64,000 bases of DNA from Microterricola pindariensis (GTDB lineage Bacteria; Actinomycetota; Actinomycetes; Actinomycetales; Microbacteriaceae), in contig NZ_MPZN01000008.1 of the NCBI RefSeq assembly GCF_002936985.1, positions 1 through 64,000 on the forward strand, in the 5' to 3' direction. Positions 8,850 through 17,097 of this stretch are shown piece by piece. The position numbers and the translations under genes were made by a program. Below the pieces are notes generated by a model, which did no database searches, was not told where the DNA came from, and was given only the letters and a program-made list of their open reading frames with translations. Position 1 is the first letter of the stretch. Every line of letters begins with the position of its first letter.

Positions 8850-9545
8850 GTGCGCCTTGTCATTGCTACCTGTTCCGTCGACTACGCCGGCCGCCTCGCC
8901 GCCCACCTGCCGCTCGCGAAGCGCCTGCTGATGGTCAAGGCCGACGGCAGCCTGCTGGTGCACTCCGACGGCGGCAGCTACAAGCCGCTGAACTGGATGA
9001 GCCCGCCGTGCACGCTCGCCGCGAGCGAGCCGGACGAGGACCAGGCCGCGGCCGGCATCACCGAGCTCTGGACGGTCACGCACACCAAGACCGCCGACAA
9101 GCTCGTGGTCAGCATCTACGAGGTCGAGCACGACAGCGACCACCCGCTCGGCATCGACCCCGGCCTGCAGAAGGACGGCGTCGAGGCGCACCTGCAGAAG
9201 CTCCTGGCCGAGCAGATCGAGCTGCTCGGCGACGGCCACACCCTGGTGCGCCGCGAGTACATGACGGCGATCGGCCCGGTCGACATCCTGGCCAGGGATG
9301 CCGCGGGCGGCGCCGTCGCGGTCGAGCTCAAGCGCCGCGGCGACATCGACGGCGTCGAGCAGCTGACCCGCTACCTCGAACTGATGAACCGCGACCCGCA
9401 CCTCGCCCCCGTGCAGGGCGTCTTCGCGGCGCAGGAGATCAAGCCGCAGGCTCGCACGCTGGCCGAGGACCGCGGCATCCGCTGCCTCGTGCTCGACTAC
9501 GACGCCATGCGCGGCCTCGACGACGGGCACCACCGCCTCTTCTAA
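8850..9545 (+). CDS. nucS: Mismatch-specific endonuclease NucS (EndoMS)
   Basis: A 231-aa protein with the two-domain NucS layout. The N-terminal half is a beta-rich DNA-binding/dimerization domain ([20 protein letters not shown] start). The C-terminal half is a RecB-like nuclease with the GPVDILARD...[20 protein letters not shown] core, giving D, E and K catalytic positions and a conserved QLTRY. The tail ends in Leu-Phe, as in the clamp-interacting C-terminus of the family. In actinobacteria NucS replaces MutS/MutL in non-canonical mismatch repair, cutting both strands at G-T, G-G and T-T mispairs. GTG start. Confidence 0.95.
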   Translation: MRLVIATCSVDYAGRLAAHLPLAKRLLMVKADGSLLVHSDGGSYKPLNWMSPPCTLAASEPDEDQAAAGITELWTVTHTKTADKLVVSIYEVEHDSDHPLGIDPGLQKDGVEAHLQKLLAEQIELLGDGHTLVRREYMTAIGPVDILARDAAGGAVAVELKRRGDIDGVEQLTRYLELMNRDPHLAPVQGVFAAQEIKPQARTLAEDRGIRCLVLDYDAMRGLDDGHHRLF

Positions 9546-9594
9546 TGCGGTGTCGATAGGCCGACTCCCAGCGGCCGAACCGTAGGATGGCTCG

Positions 9595-10281
9595 GTGAGT
9601 ACCCCCACCTTGACTACCGTGACGACCGCGACGAGCACCTGGTCCGCCATTCTGTTCGACCTCGACGGCACCATCACCGACTCGGCCCCCGGCATCACCG
9701 CCTCCCTGGCCCGCACCTTCGAGACCCTCGGCCGGCCGGTTCCGGATGCCGCCGAGCTGCTCGCCTACGTCGGCCCGCCCCTGCTCGACTCCTTCCGCGC
9801 CCGCGCCGGCATGGACGAGGAGCAGGCCTGGGAGGCCATGCGCACCTACCGCGCCGACTACAACGGCAGCGCCCTCGACACCGCCGTCTTCCCCGGTGTC
9901 GCCGGGCTGATCGAGCGCATCAAGGCGGCCGGCGTGCCGCTGGCCCTGGCGACCAGCAAGCCGGAGGCCGTCGCGACGCGCATCCTCGAGGCCTTCGACC
10001 TCGCCCAGTACTTCGACGTGATCTGCGGCGCCACCGAGGACGAGAGCCGCAGCGCCAAGGCCGACATCGTGGCCGAGGCCCTGCGCCGCCTGGAGGAGCA
10101 GGGGCACGACGTCTCCCGCGCCGTCATGGTCGGCGACCGCAGCTACGACACCATCGGCGCGGCCGCCAACGGCGTGCCGACGATCCTCGTGGAGTGGGGC
10201 TACGGCTCCCCCGCCGAGGCCGCCGACGCCTACGCCACCGTGTACTCCACCGACCAGCTCGCGAAGAAGCTGCTCGGCTAA
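9595..10281 (+). CDS. HAD-superfamily phosphatase, Gph-like
   Basis: A 228-aa HAD hydrolase. Motif I ILFDLDGTITDS is near residue 20, motif II ALATSKPEAV near 120, and motif IV VMVGDRSYDTIGAAANG near 180, with an alpha-helical C1 cap. This is the phosphoglycolate-phosphatase/pyrophosphatase-like subgroup, but the substrate cannot be fixed from motifs. GTG start at 9595, preceded by CCGTAGGATGG. Confidence 0.88.
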   Translation: MSTPTLTTVTTATSTWSAILFDLDGTITDSAPGITASLARTFETLGRPVPDAAELLAYVGPPLLDSFRARAGMDEEQAWEAMRTYRADYNGSALDTAVFPGVAGLIERIKAAGVPLALATSKPEAVATRILEAFDLAQYFDVICGATEDESRSAKADIVAEALRRLEEQGHDVSRAVMVGDRSYDTIGAAANGVPTILVEWGYGSPAEAADAYATVYSTDQLAKKLLG

Positions 10282-10313
10282 AAACCCCCGCCGCCACGAA
10301 CAACGGAGTTCCC

Positions 10314-11411
10314 ATGACGCGCACCCAGACGACGACCGAACGCGAGATCACGGCGCCCGTTCCGCTCTGCCTGCCGAACGGCAGGCTGAACCCGGCCGCG
10401 GTCGGCTGGGTGCGGCATCCGCTGATCGACACCGATCGCATCGGCCGCGGCGGCTACGGCTGGGGCCGCAACAAGCGCTGGGAGTACTGGGCGGTCACCT
10501 CGCCGACCCACATCGTGAGCATCACCGTGTCGAGCCTCGACTACGCCAGCCTGCACCAGCTCTGGGTGCGGGATCGGGCCACCGGCGAGGAGATCGACCT
10601 CGTCGCGATCAGCCCGCTGAGCGGCAGCGCGACCCTGCCGGGCACGCTCGGCGCCGGCCCGGCCCGGGCGCGCACCAAGGCGCTCACCGTCGACATTGAC
10701 GAGATGGATGCCGGCGAGATGGATGCCGGCGAGCTGGACTCCGGCGAGCTGGACTCCGGTTCTGGCGCCGCGGCTGCCGGCGCGGGCGGCACCCGGCTGC
10801 GCGCAGCCTCGGCCCGGGTCAGCGTCGACATTGTCGCAGAGCGGCCCGCCGGCCAGGAGGGCATGGGCGTCGTCGTGCCGTGGGGCGAGCGGCTGTTCCA
10901 GTACACCGTCAAGGACGTGGCCCGGCCCGCCCGCGGCAGCGTCACCATCGACGGCGTGCGGCACGAGCTGGCCGCCGGCGACTCCTGGGCGACCCTCGAC
11001 CACGGTCGCGGCCGCTGGCCGTACTCGATGACGTGGAACTGGGGCGCGGCATCCGGCATCGTCGACGGCAAGCGCATCGGCCTCCAGCTGGGCGGCAAGT
11101 GGACGGCCGGAACCGGGTCAACCGAGAACTCCCTGGCCGTCGACGGCCGGCTCACCAAGTACGGCGACGAGCTGGTCTGGGAGTACTCGACGAGCGACTT
11201 CCTGGCGCCCTGGCGCATCCGCGGTGAGCACCTCGACCTCGTCTTCACCCCCGAGTTCGACCGCTCCTCGCAGACCAACATGCTCGTCATCGGCTCTGAG
11301 ACGCACCAGTGCTTCGGCAGCTACAGCGGCACGGCCACCGACGAGACCGGCGCGGTGCTGCGGGTCGACGGCGTCTACGGCTGGGCCGAGCACGTGCACA
11401 ACCGCTGGTAG
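10314..11411 (+). CDS. DUF2804 family protein
   Basis: A 365-aa DUF2804 protein. Characteristic parts are LPNGRLNPAAVGWVRHPL, GWGRNKRWEYWAV and, near the end, FGSYSGTATDETG with VYGWAEHVHNRW as C-terminus. No transmembrane segment. The central region carries an acidic, repeat-encoded insertion (MDAGEMDAGELDSGELDSG, about residues 129-147). ATG 10314 follows a CGGAG. Its biochemical role is not established; homologues are often described as lipid- or calycin-like beta-barrel proteins. Confidence 0.85.
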   Translation: MTRTQTTTEREITAPVPLCLPNGRLNPAAVGWVRHPLIDTDRIGRGGYGWGRNKRWEYWAVTSPTHIVSITVSSLDYASLHQLWVRDRATGEEIDLVAISPLSGSATLPGTLGAGPARARTKALTVDIDEMDAGEMDAGELDSGELDSGSGAAAAGAGGTRLRAASARVSVDIVAERPAGQEGMGVVVPWGERLFQYTVKDVARPARGSVTIDGVRHELAAGDSWATLDHGRGRWPYSMTWNWGAASGIVDGKRIGLQLGGKWTAGTGSTENSLAVDGRLTKYGDELVWEYSTSDFLAPWRIRGEHLDLVFTPEFDRSSQTNMLVIGSETHQCFGSYSGTATDETGAVLRVDGVYGWAEHVHNRW

Positions 11412-11453
11412 CGCCGCTTTCGGCGCGGCGGTGTGAGCGGGCAGAATGACTGC

Positions 11454-11840
11454 ATGCTCGCATTCGCCCTGATCGTCCTCGCCCTCGCCGCGCTGGTCCA
11501 CGTCTACATCTTCGTGCTCGAGTCGTTGCGCTGGACGGCGCCGTCGACCCGCAAGACGTTCGGCACGAGCGAGGCGGATGCCGCCACCACCCGCCAGCTC
11601 GCCTACAACCAGGGCTTCTACAACCTGTTCCTGGCCATCACGGTGGCGGTCGGCATCGGCTTCGCGGCCACCGGCGCGCTGGCACCGGGGGCCGCGCTGC
11701 TCTTCGCCGGGGCGGGATCGATGGTGGCGGCGGGCCTGGTGCTGCTCACCTCCGACCGCCGCAAGCTCCGCGCCGCCCTCGTGCAGCTGACCCCACCGCT
11801 GATCGGTCTCGTGTTGCTGCTGATCGCGCTGCTCGGCTAG
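11454..11840 (+). CDS. DUF1304 membrane protein
   Basis: A 128-aa protein with four hydrophobic helices and the DUF1304 signatures HVYIFVLESLRW and NQGFYNLFLA. ATG 11454 is chosen; a GTG at 11433 would add seven polar residues before the first helix and looks unlikely. Function of the family is unknown. It ends before a convergent gene, with a hairpin between them. Confidence 0.88.
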   Translation: MLAFALIVLALAALVHVYIFVLESLRWTAPSTRKTFGTSEADAATTRQLAYNQGFYNLFLAITVAVGIGFAATGALAPGAALLFAGAGSMVAAGLVLLTSDRRKLRAALVQLTPPLIGLVLLLIALLG

Positions 11841-11883
11841 GCCCGCGGTCGCCTCAGCACGCGCGCACCCAGGCCCGCGCCGC

Positions 11884-11923
11884 TGCACCACCTTCTGCGC
11901 CGCGCGCCAGCAGAGGTGGCGCA
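11884..11923. terminator. Hairpin between convergent genes
   Basis: Arms of about 14 bp (TGCACCACCTTCTGC and GCAGAGGTGGCGCA, one bulge) with an 11-base loop lie between the convergent DUF1304 and DUF2510 genes. No T-run. It could end transcription from either side. Confidence 0.45.
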
Positions 11924-11966
11924 GGGCGCAGGAAGCGGCGCACGGCGGATGCCGGCATCCGTGGCT

Positions 11967-12749
11967 CTAGGAGGCGATGCCCGGAACGAATCCCGGCGTA
12001 GAGCTGATGAACATGTCGATGATGGCGAAGACCCACGCGATCGCCGCGACGGCGGTGATGACGTTGACGGCGAGCGCGACCCAGATGGGGGCGAGGCCAC
12101 GCCCGGCCTGGCGCTTGACCACGATGGAGCGGCCGATCACGTAGACGAAGCTGCTCAGGATGGCCCACGCCCAGTGGAAGCGGCGCGGGTAGCCCTGCCG
12201 GCCGAGCCAGCGCCAGTCCAGCACGGCGAACACGATCAGGGCGGCTGCGAGCGCCCAGCTGCCGAGCGTCATCAGCGCGTAGCCGGGGTTCATCAGCAGC
12301 GTCGCCTCGGAGACGTCCGGGTTCTCCAGCACAAACTGCAGAAACGACCGGAAGTCCCAGGTGAACAGGAGCAGCAGCGAGACGAGGGGCATCAGCACGA
12401 TCGCCCAGATCTGCCACCCCGTCGTCGGCGCGCCCTGCGCGAGGCCCGGCTGCGCAGCCGACATCGAGTAGGGCTGCGAGCCATACGGCTGGGCCGAGTA
12501 GGGCTGCGCAGAATAGGGCTGCGCGGCCGAGGCCTGCCCGCCGTATGCCGGCGCCCCCTGTGCCTGGGCGGCCGGGCTCACGTACTCGCCGTAGGCCGGT
12601 GCAACGCGCGCAGGGGCGGTCGGCTGCGGCGCCGGGGAGGTGTGCGTGCTCCACTGGGAGCCGTCCCACCAGCGCAGCTGCGCGGCATCCTGCGGGTCGG
12701 CGTACCAGCCGGCGGCCGGCAGCGTGGCGTTCGGGGAGCTCAAGGTCAT
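11967..12749 (-). CDS. DUF2510-domain membrane protein
   Basis: A 260-aa protein that begins with a DUF2510 module (AGWYADPQDAAQLRWWDGSQW, residues about 12-33 region), a common N-terminal domain in Microbacteriaceae. A Pro/Gln/Tyr-rich linker follows with the repeat YSAQPYSAQPYGSQPYS. The C-terminal half has four to five membrane helices. Its ATG overlaps the stop of the upstream HAD gene by four bases, so the two are translated as a pair. Function unknown. Confidence 0.82.
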   Translation of the reverse strand: MTLSSPNATLPAAGWYADPQDAAQLRWWDGSQWSTHTSPAPQPTAPARVAPAYGEYVSPAAQAQGAPAYGGQASAAQPYSAQPYSAQPYGSQPYSMSAAQPGLAQGAPTTGWQIWAIVLMPLVSLLLLFTWDFRSFLQFVLENPDVSEATLLMNPGYALMTLGSWALAAALIVFAVLDWRWLGRQGYPRRFHWAWAILSSFVYVIGRSIVVKRQAGRGLAPIWVALAVNVITAVAAIAWVFAIIDMFISSTPGFVPGIAS

Positions 12750-13645
12750 CGCACATCTCCATCCTGCGCGGCCGTGCCGCGCACCATTTCAACCCAACGG
12801 GCGAGGAAAGCCGCCCCCGCCTCGTCGTGAATAAGATCCCCGGCGGTCAGCACGGGGTAGGGCTTCTCCGGCACGCCGTCGGCGGGCCGCACGTCCACGT
12901 GGGCCACCGCGTAGCCCTGCTCGTTCAGCCAGTCGGCCATGGCGTAGTCGGTGCGTGAGTCGCCGACGGTGCGCCACTGCAGCGGCAGCGGCCCGTTCGG
13001 TCGCAGCATCTCGAGCGCGCGCATCGCGCCGAGGTCTTTGCCGAGCTGTACCGATTCAATGTCCGTGGAGATGATCGTCGTGTCGACCCGGTAGGCCACC
13101 TCGCCGTCGGATGCCGCAGCGCTCACCCCGTCGTGCTCGACGCCGAAGTCGTGGCGCCCCATCTCGGCGAAGGCCGCCGCGTCGAACGCCGCCTGCTGCG
13201 CCCGGTAGTCGGCGCTCTCGACGTGCTTGTGCTGCTCCACCGAGACCATGGCGCGCTTGGTCTGGTCGAAGAACATGTGCTCGGAGAAGCGCTCCGCGAC
13301 GAGCTGCTCGATCGCCGCGCCGTAGGCGGCCGGAACGGCCAGCTCACTGGACACCTGAATCTCGCCTGCACCCTCCGGGGTGATCGCGAACCAGACGGCG
13401 CCCTTCTCGCAGACCGCGAAGACGCGGGCGTGCTCCGGCAGGCCGGCCGCGACGAGCGGGGCGACGACCTCCTCGCGCAGGAAGGCGTCGGAGCGCCCCG
13501 TGTTGAAGACGATGGGGATTCCGGCATCCGCCAGCGTCACCAGGTCGCTGATGATCGAGTCGATCGCGATCGTGCGCGTCACGGGACTGGCGATCGGGCC
13601 GTCGACGTCCAGGAGCAGGCCGAGCGGTGGTACGGGAACACTCAT
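12746..13645 (-). CDS. HAD hydrolase, sucrose-phosphatase/trehalose-phosphatase-like
   Basis: A 299-aa HAD protein. The nucleophile motif is LLLDVDGPIAS (DxD with Gly-Pro instead of the usual Gly-Thr), followed by IVFNTGRSDAFL as motif II and TVGDSRTDYAMADWLNEQG as motif IV. The C2-type cap between them resembles Cof/sucrose-phosphatase members. Substrate not identifiable. Translationally coupled to the downstream DUF2510 gene. Confidence 0.8.
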   Translation of the reverse strand: MSVPVPPLGLLLDVDGPIASPVTRTIAIDSIISDLVTLADAGIPIVFNTGRSDAFLREEVVAPLVAAGLPEHARVFAVCEKGAVWFAITPEGAGEIQVSSELAVPAAYGAAIEQLVAERFSEHMFFDQTKRAMVSVEQHKHVESADYRAQQAAFDAAAFAEMGRHDFGVEHDGVSAAASDGEVAYRVDTTIISTDIESVQLGKDLGAMRALEMLRPNGPLPLQWRTVGDSRTDYAMADWLNEQGYAVAHVDVRPADGVPEKPYPVLTAGDLIHDEAGAAFLARWVEMVRGTAAQDGDVR

Positions 13646-13727
13646 ACTCCGACGCTACCGGGCGCGGCGGCCACTCCGTGACAGCGCCCCGGCGCAACTT
13701 GCGCTTTCCCTCGTGGGCCCCGCGGGC

Positions 13728-14345
13728 TCAGAGCGCGGCGAAGCGCCTCCGCACGCCGGCGAGTGCCCGCGCCCGGCTGGCCGCGCCGCGCTGGGTGGAG
13801 CGGCCGATCGAGATGTGCCGGAAGCGGCGGATGCCGATCAGGCGGAAGGTGCCGCGCCCGAGGATGGCGGCGGCGGGCCGGCCGAACCACCAGCGGTAGA
13901 GCGTGTCATCCGTCGTCATCACCGAGACGACGCTCACCCCGCGCAGCCGCGGCAGCCTGCTGCGCAGGGCGCCGCCGATCCGCGGCTCGTCGAAGGCGAA
14001 GCCCTTGGCCAGCACCCGGTCGAGGAACCCCTTCGTGCCGGCCGGCATGGCCATCCACCAGACGGGGAACACGAAGACCAGGTGGTCGGCCGCGGAGAGC
14101 CGGCGCTGCAGGGCGCCGGCGTCCTCCCGCATCGGCCCTCCGGTGCGCCAGGCGCGCAGCTCGGCCGCGCTCATCACCGGGTCGAACCCCTCCGCGGCGA
14201 GGTCGGCGATATCGACGCTGTGCCCGGCGGCCGCGAGCCCGCCCCGCACCGCGTCCAGCGCGGCGGCGGCCAGGCTGCGGTTGTGCGGCACGTTCTCGTG
14301 CGCCTCCGCACCGTAGGGGTGGTCGAAAACAACGAGAACGTGCAT
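13728..14345 (-). CDS. Flavodoxin-fold NAD(P)H dehydrogenase (quinone-reductase type)
   Basis: A 205-aa protein of the Flavodoxin_2 family (MdaB/KefF-like). It starts MHVLVVFDHPYG, has FPVWWMAMPAGTKGFLDRVL as the flavin/quinone-site motif near residue 100, and a basic C-terminus. It should reduce quinones or similar electrophiles with NAD(P)H and FMN/FAD. It is divergent from a MarR-type regulator with inverted repeats between them, a usual arrangement for stress-induced reductases. Confidence 0.87.
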   Translation of the reverse strand: MHVLVVFDHPYGAEAHENVPHNRSLAAAALDAVRGGLAAAGHSVDIADLAAEGFDPVMSAAELRAWRTGGPMREDAGALQRRLSAADHLVFVFPVWWMAMPAGTKGFLDRVLAKGFAFDEPRIGGALRSRLPRLRGVSVVSVMTTDDTLYRWWFGRPAAAILGRGTFRLIGIRRFRHISIGRSTQRGAASRARALAGVRRRFAAL

Positions 14346-14412
14346 GGGCGGCCTCTCACTCGGGTGGACGGATGCCGAGCAGGTGCCGGGCGGCCGGATG
14401 CCACGCGTAACA

Positions 14413-14440
14413 GTTTCACCTGAAACAGTTGCATGCGCAA
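14413..14440. promoter_or_regulatory. Candidate MarR operator pair
   Basis: Two inverted repeats lie in the gap between the divergent reductase and marR-type genes: GTTTCACCTGAAAC (14413-14426) and TTGCATGCGCAA (14429-14440). The second has the TTGC-N4-GCAA form often bound by MarR dimers. The second ends 17 bp before the regulator start, so autorepression is likely. Binding is inferred. Confidence 0.6.
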
Positions 14441-14456
14441 CCGTGTTCGCTAGACT

Positions 14457-14984
14457 GTGACCATGGCAGACACCCCCGGCGCTGCCGGCAGACCCCCGGC
14501 CGCCCTCGACGCGGAGGAGCAGCTCATCGCGCTCTGGCTGCAGGCCCGGCACACGGTGGCGGCGATGGAGGCGGCCCTCGACGCGCAACTGCAGCGCGAG
14601 CTCGGCGTGCCGCTGGCCCGCTACGCACTGCTCTGCACGCTCGACGACCCCGACTGCGCGCTCAATCAGCAGGTGATCGCGGCGCTGCTCGGCATGAACA
14701 AGAGCAGCGTCAGCCGGCACGTCGACGCCGCAGCGCAAGCCGGGCTCGTCGCGGCCGCGGTGTCGGCGGAGTCCCGGCGAGACAAGACGGTGCGCCTGAC
14801 GGCATCCGGCCGCAGCCTGCTCGAGCGGGGGCGTGCGATCGTCGCGGGCTACGCGTCGCCGCTGCCGCAGCCGCAGCTCGACCAGGCCATCGCCACGCTG
14901 GCCCACTTCACCCGGCCGGCCGCGGCAGAACCACACAACCTCGGGGAGCGGCAGGGCGCTGGGGGGCGCACAATAGGCAGATGA
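14457..14984 (+). CDS. MarR-family transcriptional regulator
   Basis: A 175-aa MarR-type protein. The winged helix shows LNQQVIAALLGMNKSSVSRHVDAAAQAGLV as recognition region and SAESRRDKTVRLTASGRSLL as wing. Start is GTG 14457 or ATG 14463, two codons later. It probably controls the divergent NAD(P)H dehydrogenase and itself, and its stop overlaps the next gene's ATG by four bases. Confidence 0.9.
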   Translation: MTMADTPGAAGRPPAALDAEEQLIALWLQARHTVAAMEAALDAQLQRELGVPLARYALLCTLDDPDCALNQQVIAALLGMNKSSVSRHVDAAAQAGLVAAAVSAESRRDKTVRLTASGRSLLERGRAIVAGYASPLPQPQLDQAIATLAHFTRPAAAEPHNLGERQGAGGRTIGR

Positions 14985-15712
14985 CCATTCGGCGGTGGGA
15001 GCGGCCATTCTGGTGGTGGCTCGACTACGTCTATGCGGGCTGGCAGCAGGCCAGGTCGCTGCTGAAGCGGCGCCGACCGGACTCCTTCGCCGAGGGCAGC
15101 CCCGAGCTGCCCGCCGTCATCCTGCTGCCCGGCGTCTACGAGACGTGGCTGTTCCTGGAGCCGCTCGCCCGGCGGCTGAATGCCAGCGGGCATCGCGTGT
15201 TCGCCGTGCCGGAGCTCGGCCTGAACCGGATGCCGATCACCCGCTCAGCCGAGGTGGTGGCGGTCGCCCTCGCCCGGCTGAGCGCGGAGCACGGCCTCGA
15301 CCGCGTCATCCTGCTCGCCCACAGCAAGGGCGGGCTGATCGGCAAGCAGCTGATGGCGACGGCTGCCGCGGCCCCGCTCGGGCTCGAGCTCGTCGGCATG
15401 GTCGCGGTCTCCACGCCGTTCTCCGGCTCCAGCTATGCCCGCTTCCTGCCCACCTCGACGCTGCGCGCCTTCTCGCCGCAGGACGAGGTGCTGCAGTGGC
15501 TCGCCGGCCAGCGCAACCCGAACGGCAAGATCGTCTCGGTCTACGCGGAGTTCGACCCGCACATCCCTGACAAGAGCGCCCTCGACGGGGCGCTGAACAT
15601 CGAGATGCCGATCGCCGGCCACTTCCTCCCGCTCGGCAACAGGTTGCTCGGCGAGACCGTGGAGCGCGCCGTGAGCGGTCTGCTGCGCGCACCGCAGCCG
15701 CCGGTGCACTGA
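14981..15712 (+). CDS. Alpha/beta hydrolase, lipase-like
   Basis: A 243-aa hydrolase. After a basic, Trp-rich start (MTIRRWERPFWWWLDYVY) it shows the oxyanion region VILLPGVYETWLFLEPLARR and the nucleophile elbow LLAHSKGGLIGKQL, with Ser in the A-H-S-K-G form. A final His lies in IAGHFLPLGN. The layout is that of esterase/lipase or triacylglycerol-lipase-like enzymes. It is coupled to the MarR gene by an ATGA overlap. Substrate unknown. Confidence 0.82.
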   Translation: MTIRRWERPFWWWLDYVYAGWQQARSLLKRRRPDSFAEGSPELPAVILLPGVYETWLFLEPLARRLNASGHRVFAVPELGLNRMPITRSAEVVAVALARLSAEHGLDRVILLAHSKGGLIGKQLMATAAAAPLGLELVGMVAVSTPFSGSSYARFLPTSTLRAFSPQDEVLQWLAGQRNPNGKIVSVYAEFDPHIPDKSALDGALNIEMPIAGHFLPLGNRLLGETVERAVSGLLRAPQPPVH

Positions 15713-15784
15713 GACGGGCCCGCCGAGGCCGACTGACTCTGTCTCGGACCGACGCTGTCCGAGGCCGGTCCTGCCCGAAGGCGG

Positions 15785-16084
15785 CTATGCCCTGAGTGCG
15801 CTGAGGGCCGCCAGCAGGAACGGCAGCAGCAGGAGCAGTGCGTCGAAGGCCAGCACGGCCGCGCCGAGCAGGAATCCGGCGAGCGAGATCCGGGAGCCCC
15901 GCACGCCGTCGTTGCGCCGGAGTTCCCGTCGCGCGAGCAGACCGCTCACCACGGCCACGGCGCCCAGCGGGGCGCCGATCAGCGGCAGCGCGACGAAGCA
16001 CAGCGCCGCGAGCCCGGCCACGAGGGCGCCGACCGCGGTGCCCAACACGGGCCGCACGCCGACTGGATCCGTCTGCGCGTCCAT
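15785..16084 (-). CDS. Small two-to-three-helix membrane protein (DUF4190-like)
   Basis: A 99-aa protein with hydrophobic segments around residues 15-45 and 68-95 and a short LLARRELRRNDGVRGSRIS loop between them. The loop resembles DUF4190-type proteins (G-x-L-x-L-L-A-R-R-E...). ATG 16084 follows AAGGGGGGG, a strong Shine-Dalgarno, which excludes a longer upstream start. Function unknown. Confidence 0.75.
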   Translation of the reverse strand: MDAQTDPVGVRPVLGTAVGALVAGLAALCFVALPLIGAPLGAVAVVSGLLARRELRRNDGVRGSRISLAGFLLGAAVLAFDALLLLLPFLLAALSALRA

Positions 16085-16204
16085 CCACCCCCCCTTGGTC
16101 GTGGGCCCGAGTGTAGCGAGGGTGCCCCTCCCGGGCAACGGATGCCGCGGCATCCACCCGGGCCCTCGCCCTCGGCCCTCACCCTCGGGCCGAGCGCCCA
16201 GCCC

Positions 16205-16849
16205 TTAGGCGGAGGTCATCCCGGAGGTGTCCGGTGCGCTGACCAGGCCGGCGGCGGCATCCGTCAGGAAGCGGCCGGTCGCCGACCAGTCCGCCTGCTC
16301 CGGGTGCTCGCTGATGCGCTCCTCGTAGGTGGCGCAGGCCGTGGTGATCATGTGCGCCATCAGCGTGAAGCGGCCGTTGATGACGTCCGGGTGGATGTGG
16401 CTGAGGCGGGTGTGCAGGATCCGCGCGACCCGGCGCAGGCTCGGGCCGAGCAGCGGGTCCTCGTCGAACAGGTGCCCGATCGCGGGATCGGCCAGCGCCT
16501 GCCGGATGAAGCGCGCGCGCCAGCTCGGCTGAGGAAGTGCGCCGAGCGATTCCGTCATCGGCAGCACGGTGGCCCGCACGTAGTCGATGATCTCGCCGTC
16601 GTCGCCGAGGGCGTCGATCATGGCGGCCCGCCGCGGCTCCAGCTCGGAGACCTGGCGCTCGACCATCTGCTGCAGCAGCCCCTCGCGGCTGCCGAAGTGG
16701 TAGGCGACGGCCGAGTGATTCGTGTTGCCGGCCTCTTCGGCGATCCGGCGGCTGGACACCTGCGCGATGCCGTGTTGGGCGATCAGCCGCTCGGCCGCGT
16801 TCATCAGGGCGTCCTTGGCAGGCGCGCTGGGTCTGGCCACGTTCTCCAC
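16205..16849 (-). CDS. TetR-family repressor
   Basis: A 214-aa TetR-type regulator. The N-terminal helix-turn-helix reads LIAQHGIAQVSSRRIAEEAG and HSAVAYHFGSREGLLQQMV, with the usual YHFG. The C-terminal ligand/dimer domain is poorly conserved. GTG start at 16849. It is divergent from a large ABC-2-like membrane protein, and a 20-bp perfect palindrome lies between, so it is likely the repressor of that exporter-like gene. Confidence 0.92.
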   Translation of the reverse strand: MENVARPSAPAKDALMNAAERLIAQHGIAQVSSRRIAEEAGNTNHSAVAYHFGSREGLLQQMVERQVSELEPRRAAMIDALGDDGEIIDYVRATVLPMTESLGALPQPSWRARFIRQALADPAIGHLFDEDPLLGPSLRRVARILHTRLSHIHPDVINGRFTLMAHMITTACATYEERISEHPEQADWSATGRFLTDAAAGLVSAPDTSGMTSA

Positions 16850-16932
16850 CGATCATCACTCGTCGACATCTCGCCCGTCGGACGGGCCGAGGCCCGGGGC
16901 GATCACCCCGATTCTACCCGCCAATTTCACTT

Positions 16933-16952
16933 TATAAGTCACGTGACTTATA
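16933..16952. promoter_or_regulatory. TetR operator, 20-bp perfect palindrome
   Basis: TATAAGTCACGTGACTTATA is perfectly palindromic and AT-rich against its GC-rich surroundings. It lies 83 bp from the tetR start and 145 bp from the start of the divergent membrane-protein gene. The form and position fit a TetR-dimer operator over a promoter. Confidence 0.8.
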
Positions 16953-17097
16953 TTGGTTGATCCGGGTCCCCATCGCCGCACCCTGGAAACGCACCGGCGC
17001 GTCGTCCGGGTCTGCGTCGATTCCAGGGGGCCACACCCCTCCGCGCCGCACCGACGGCGCGCACTCGATCGCGGCCGCGTGCCGGCCAGGAAGACAG

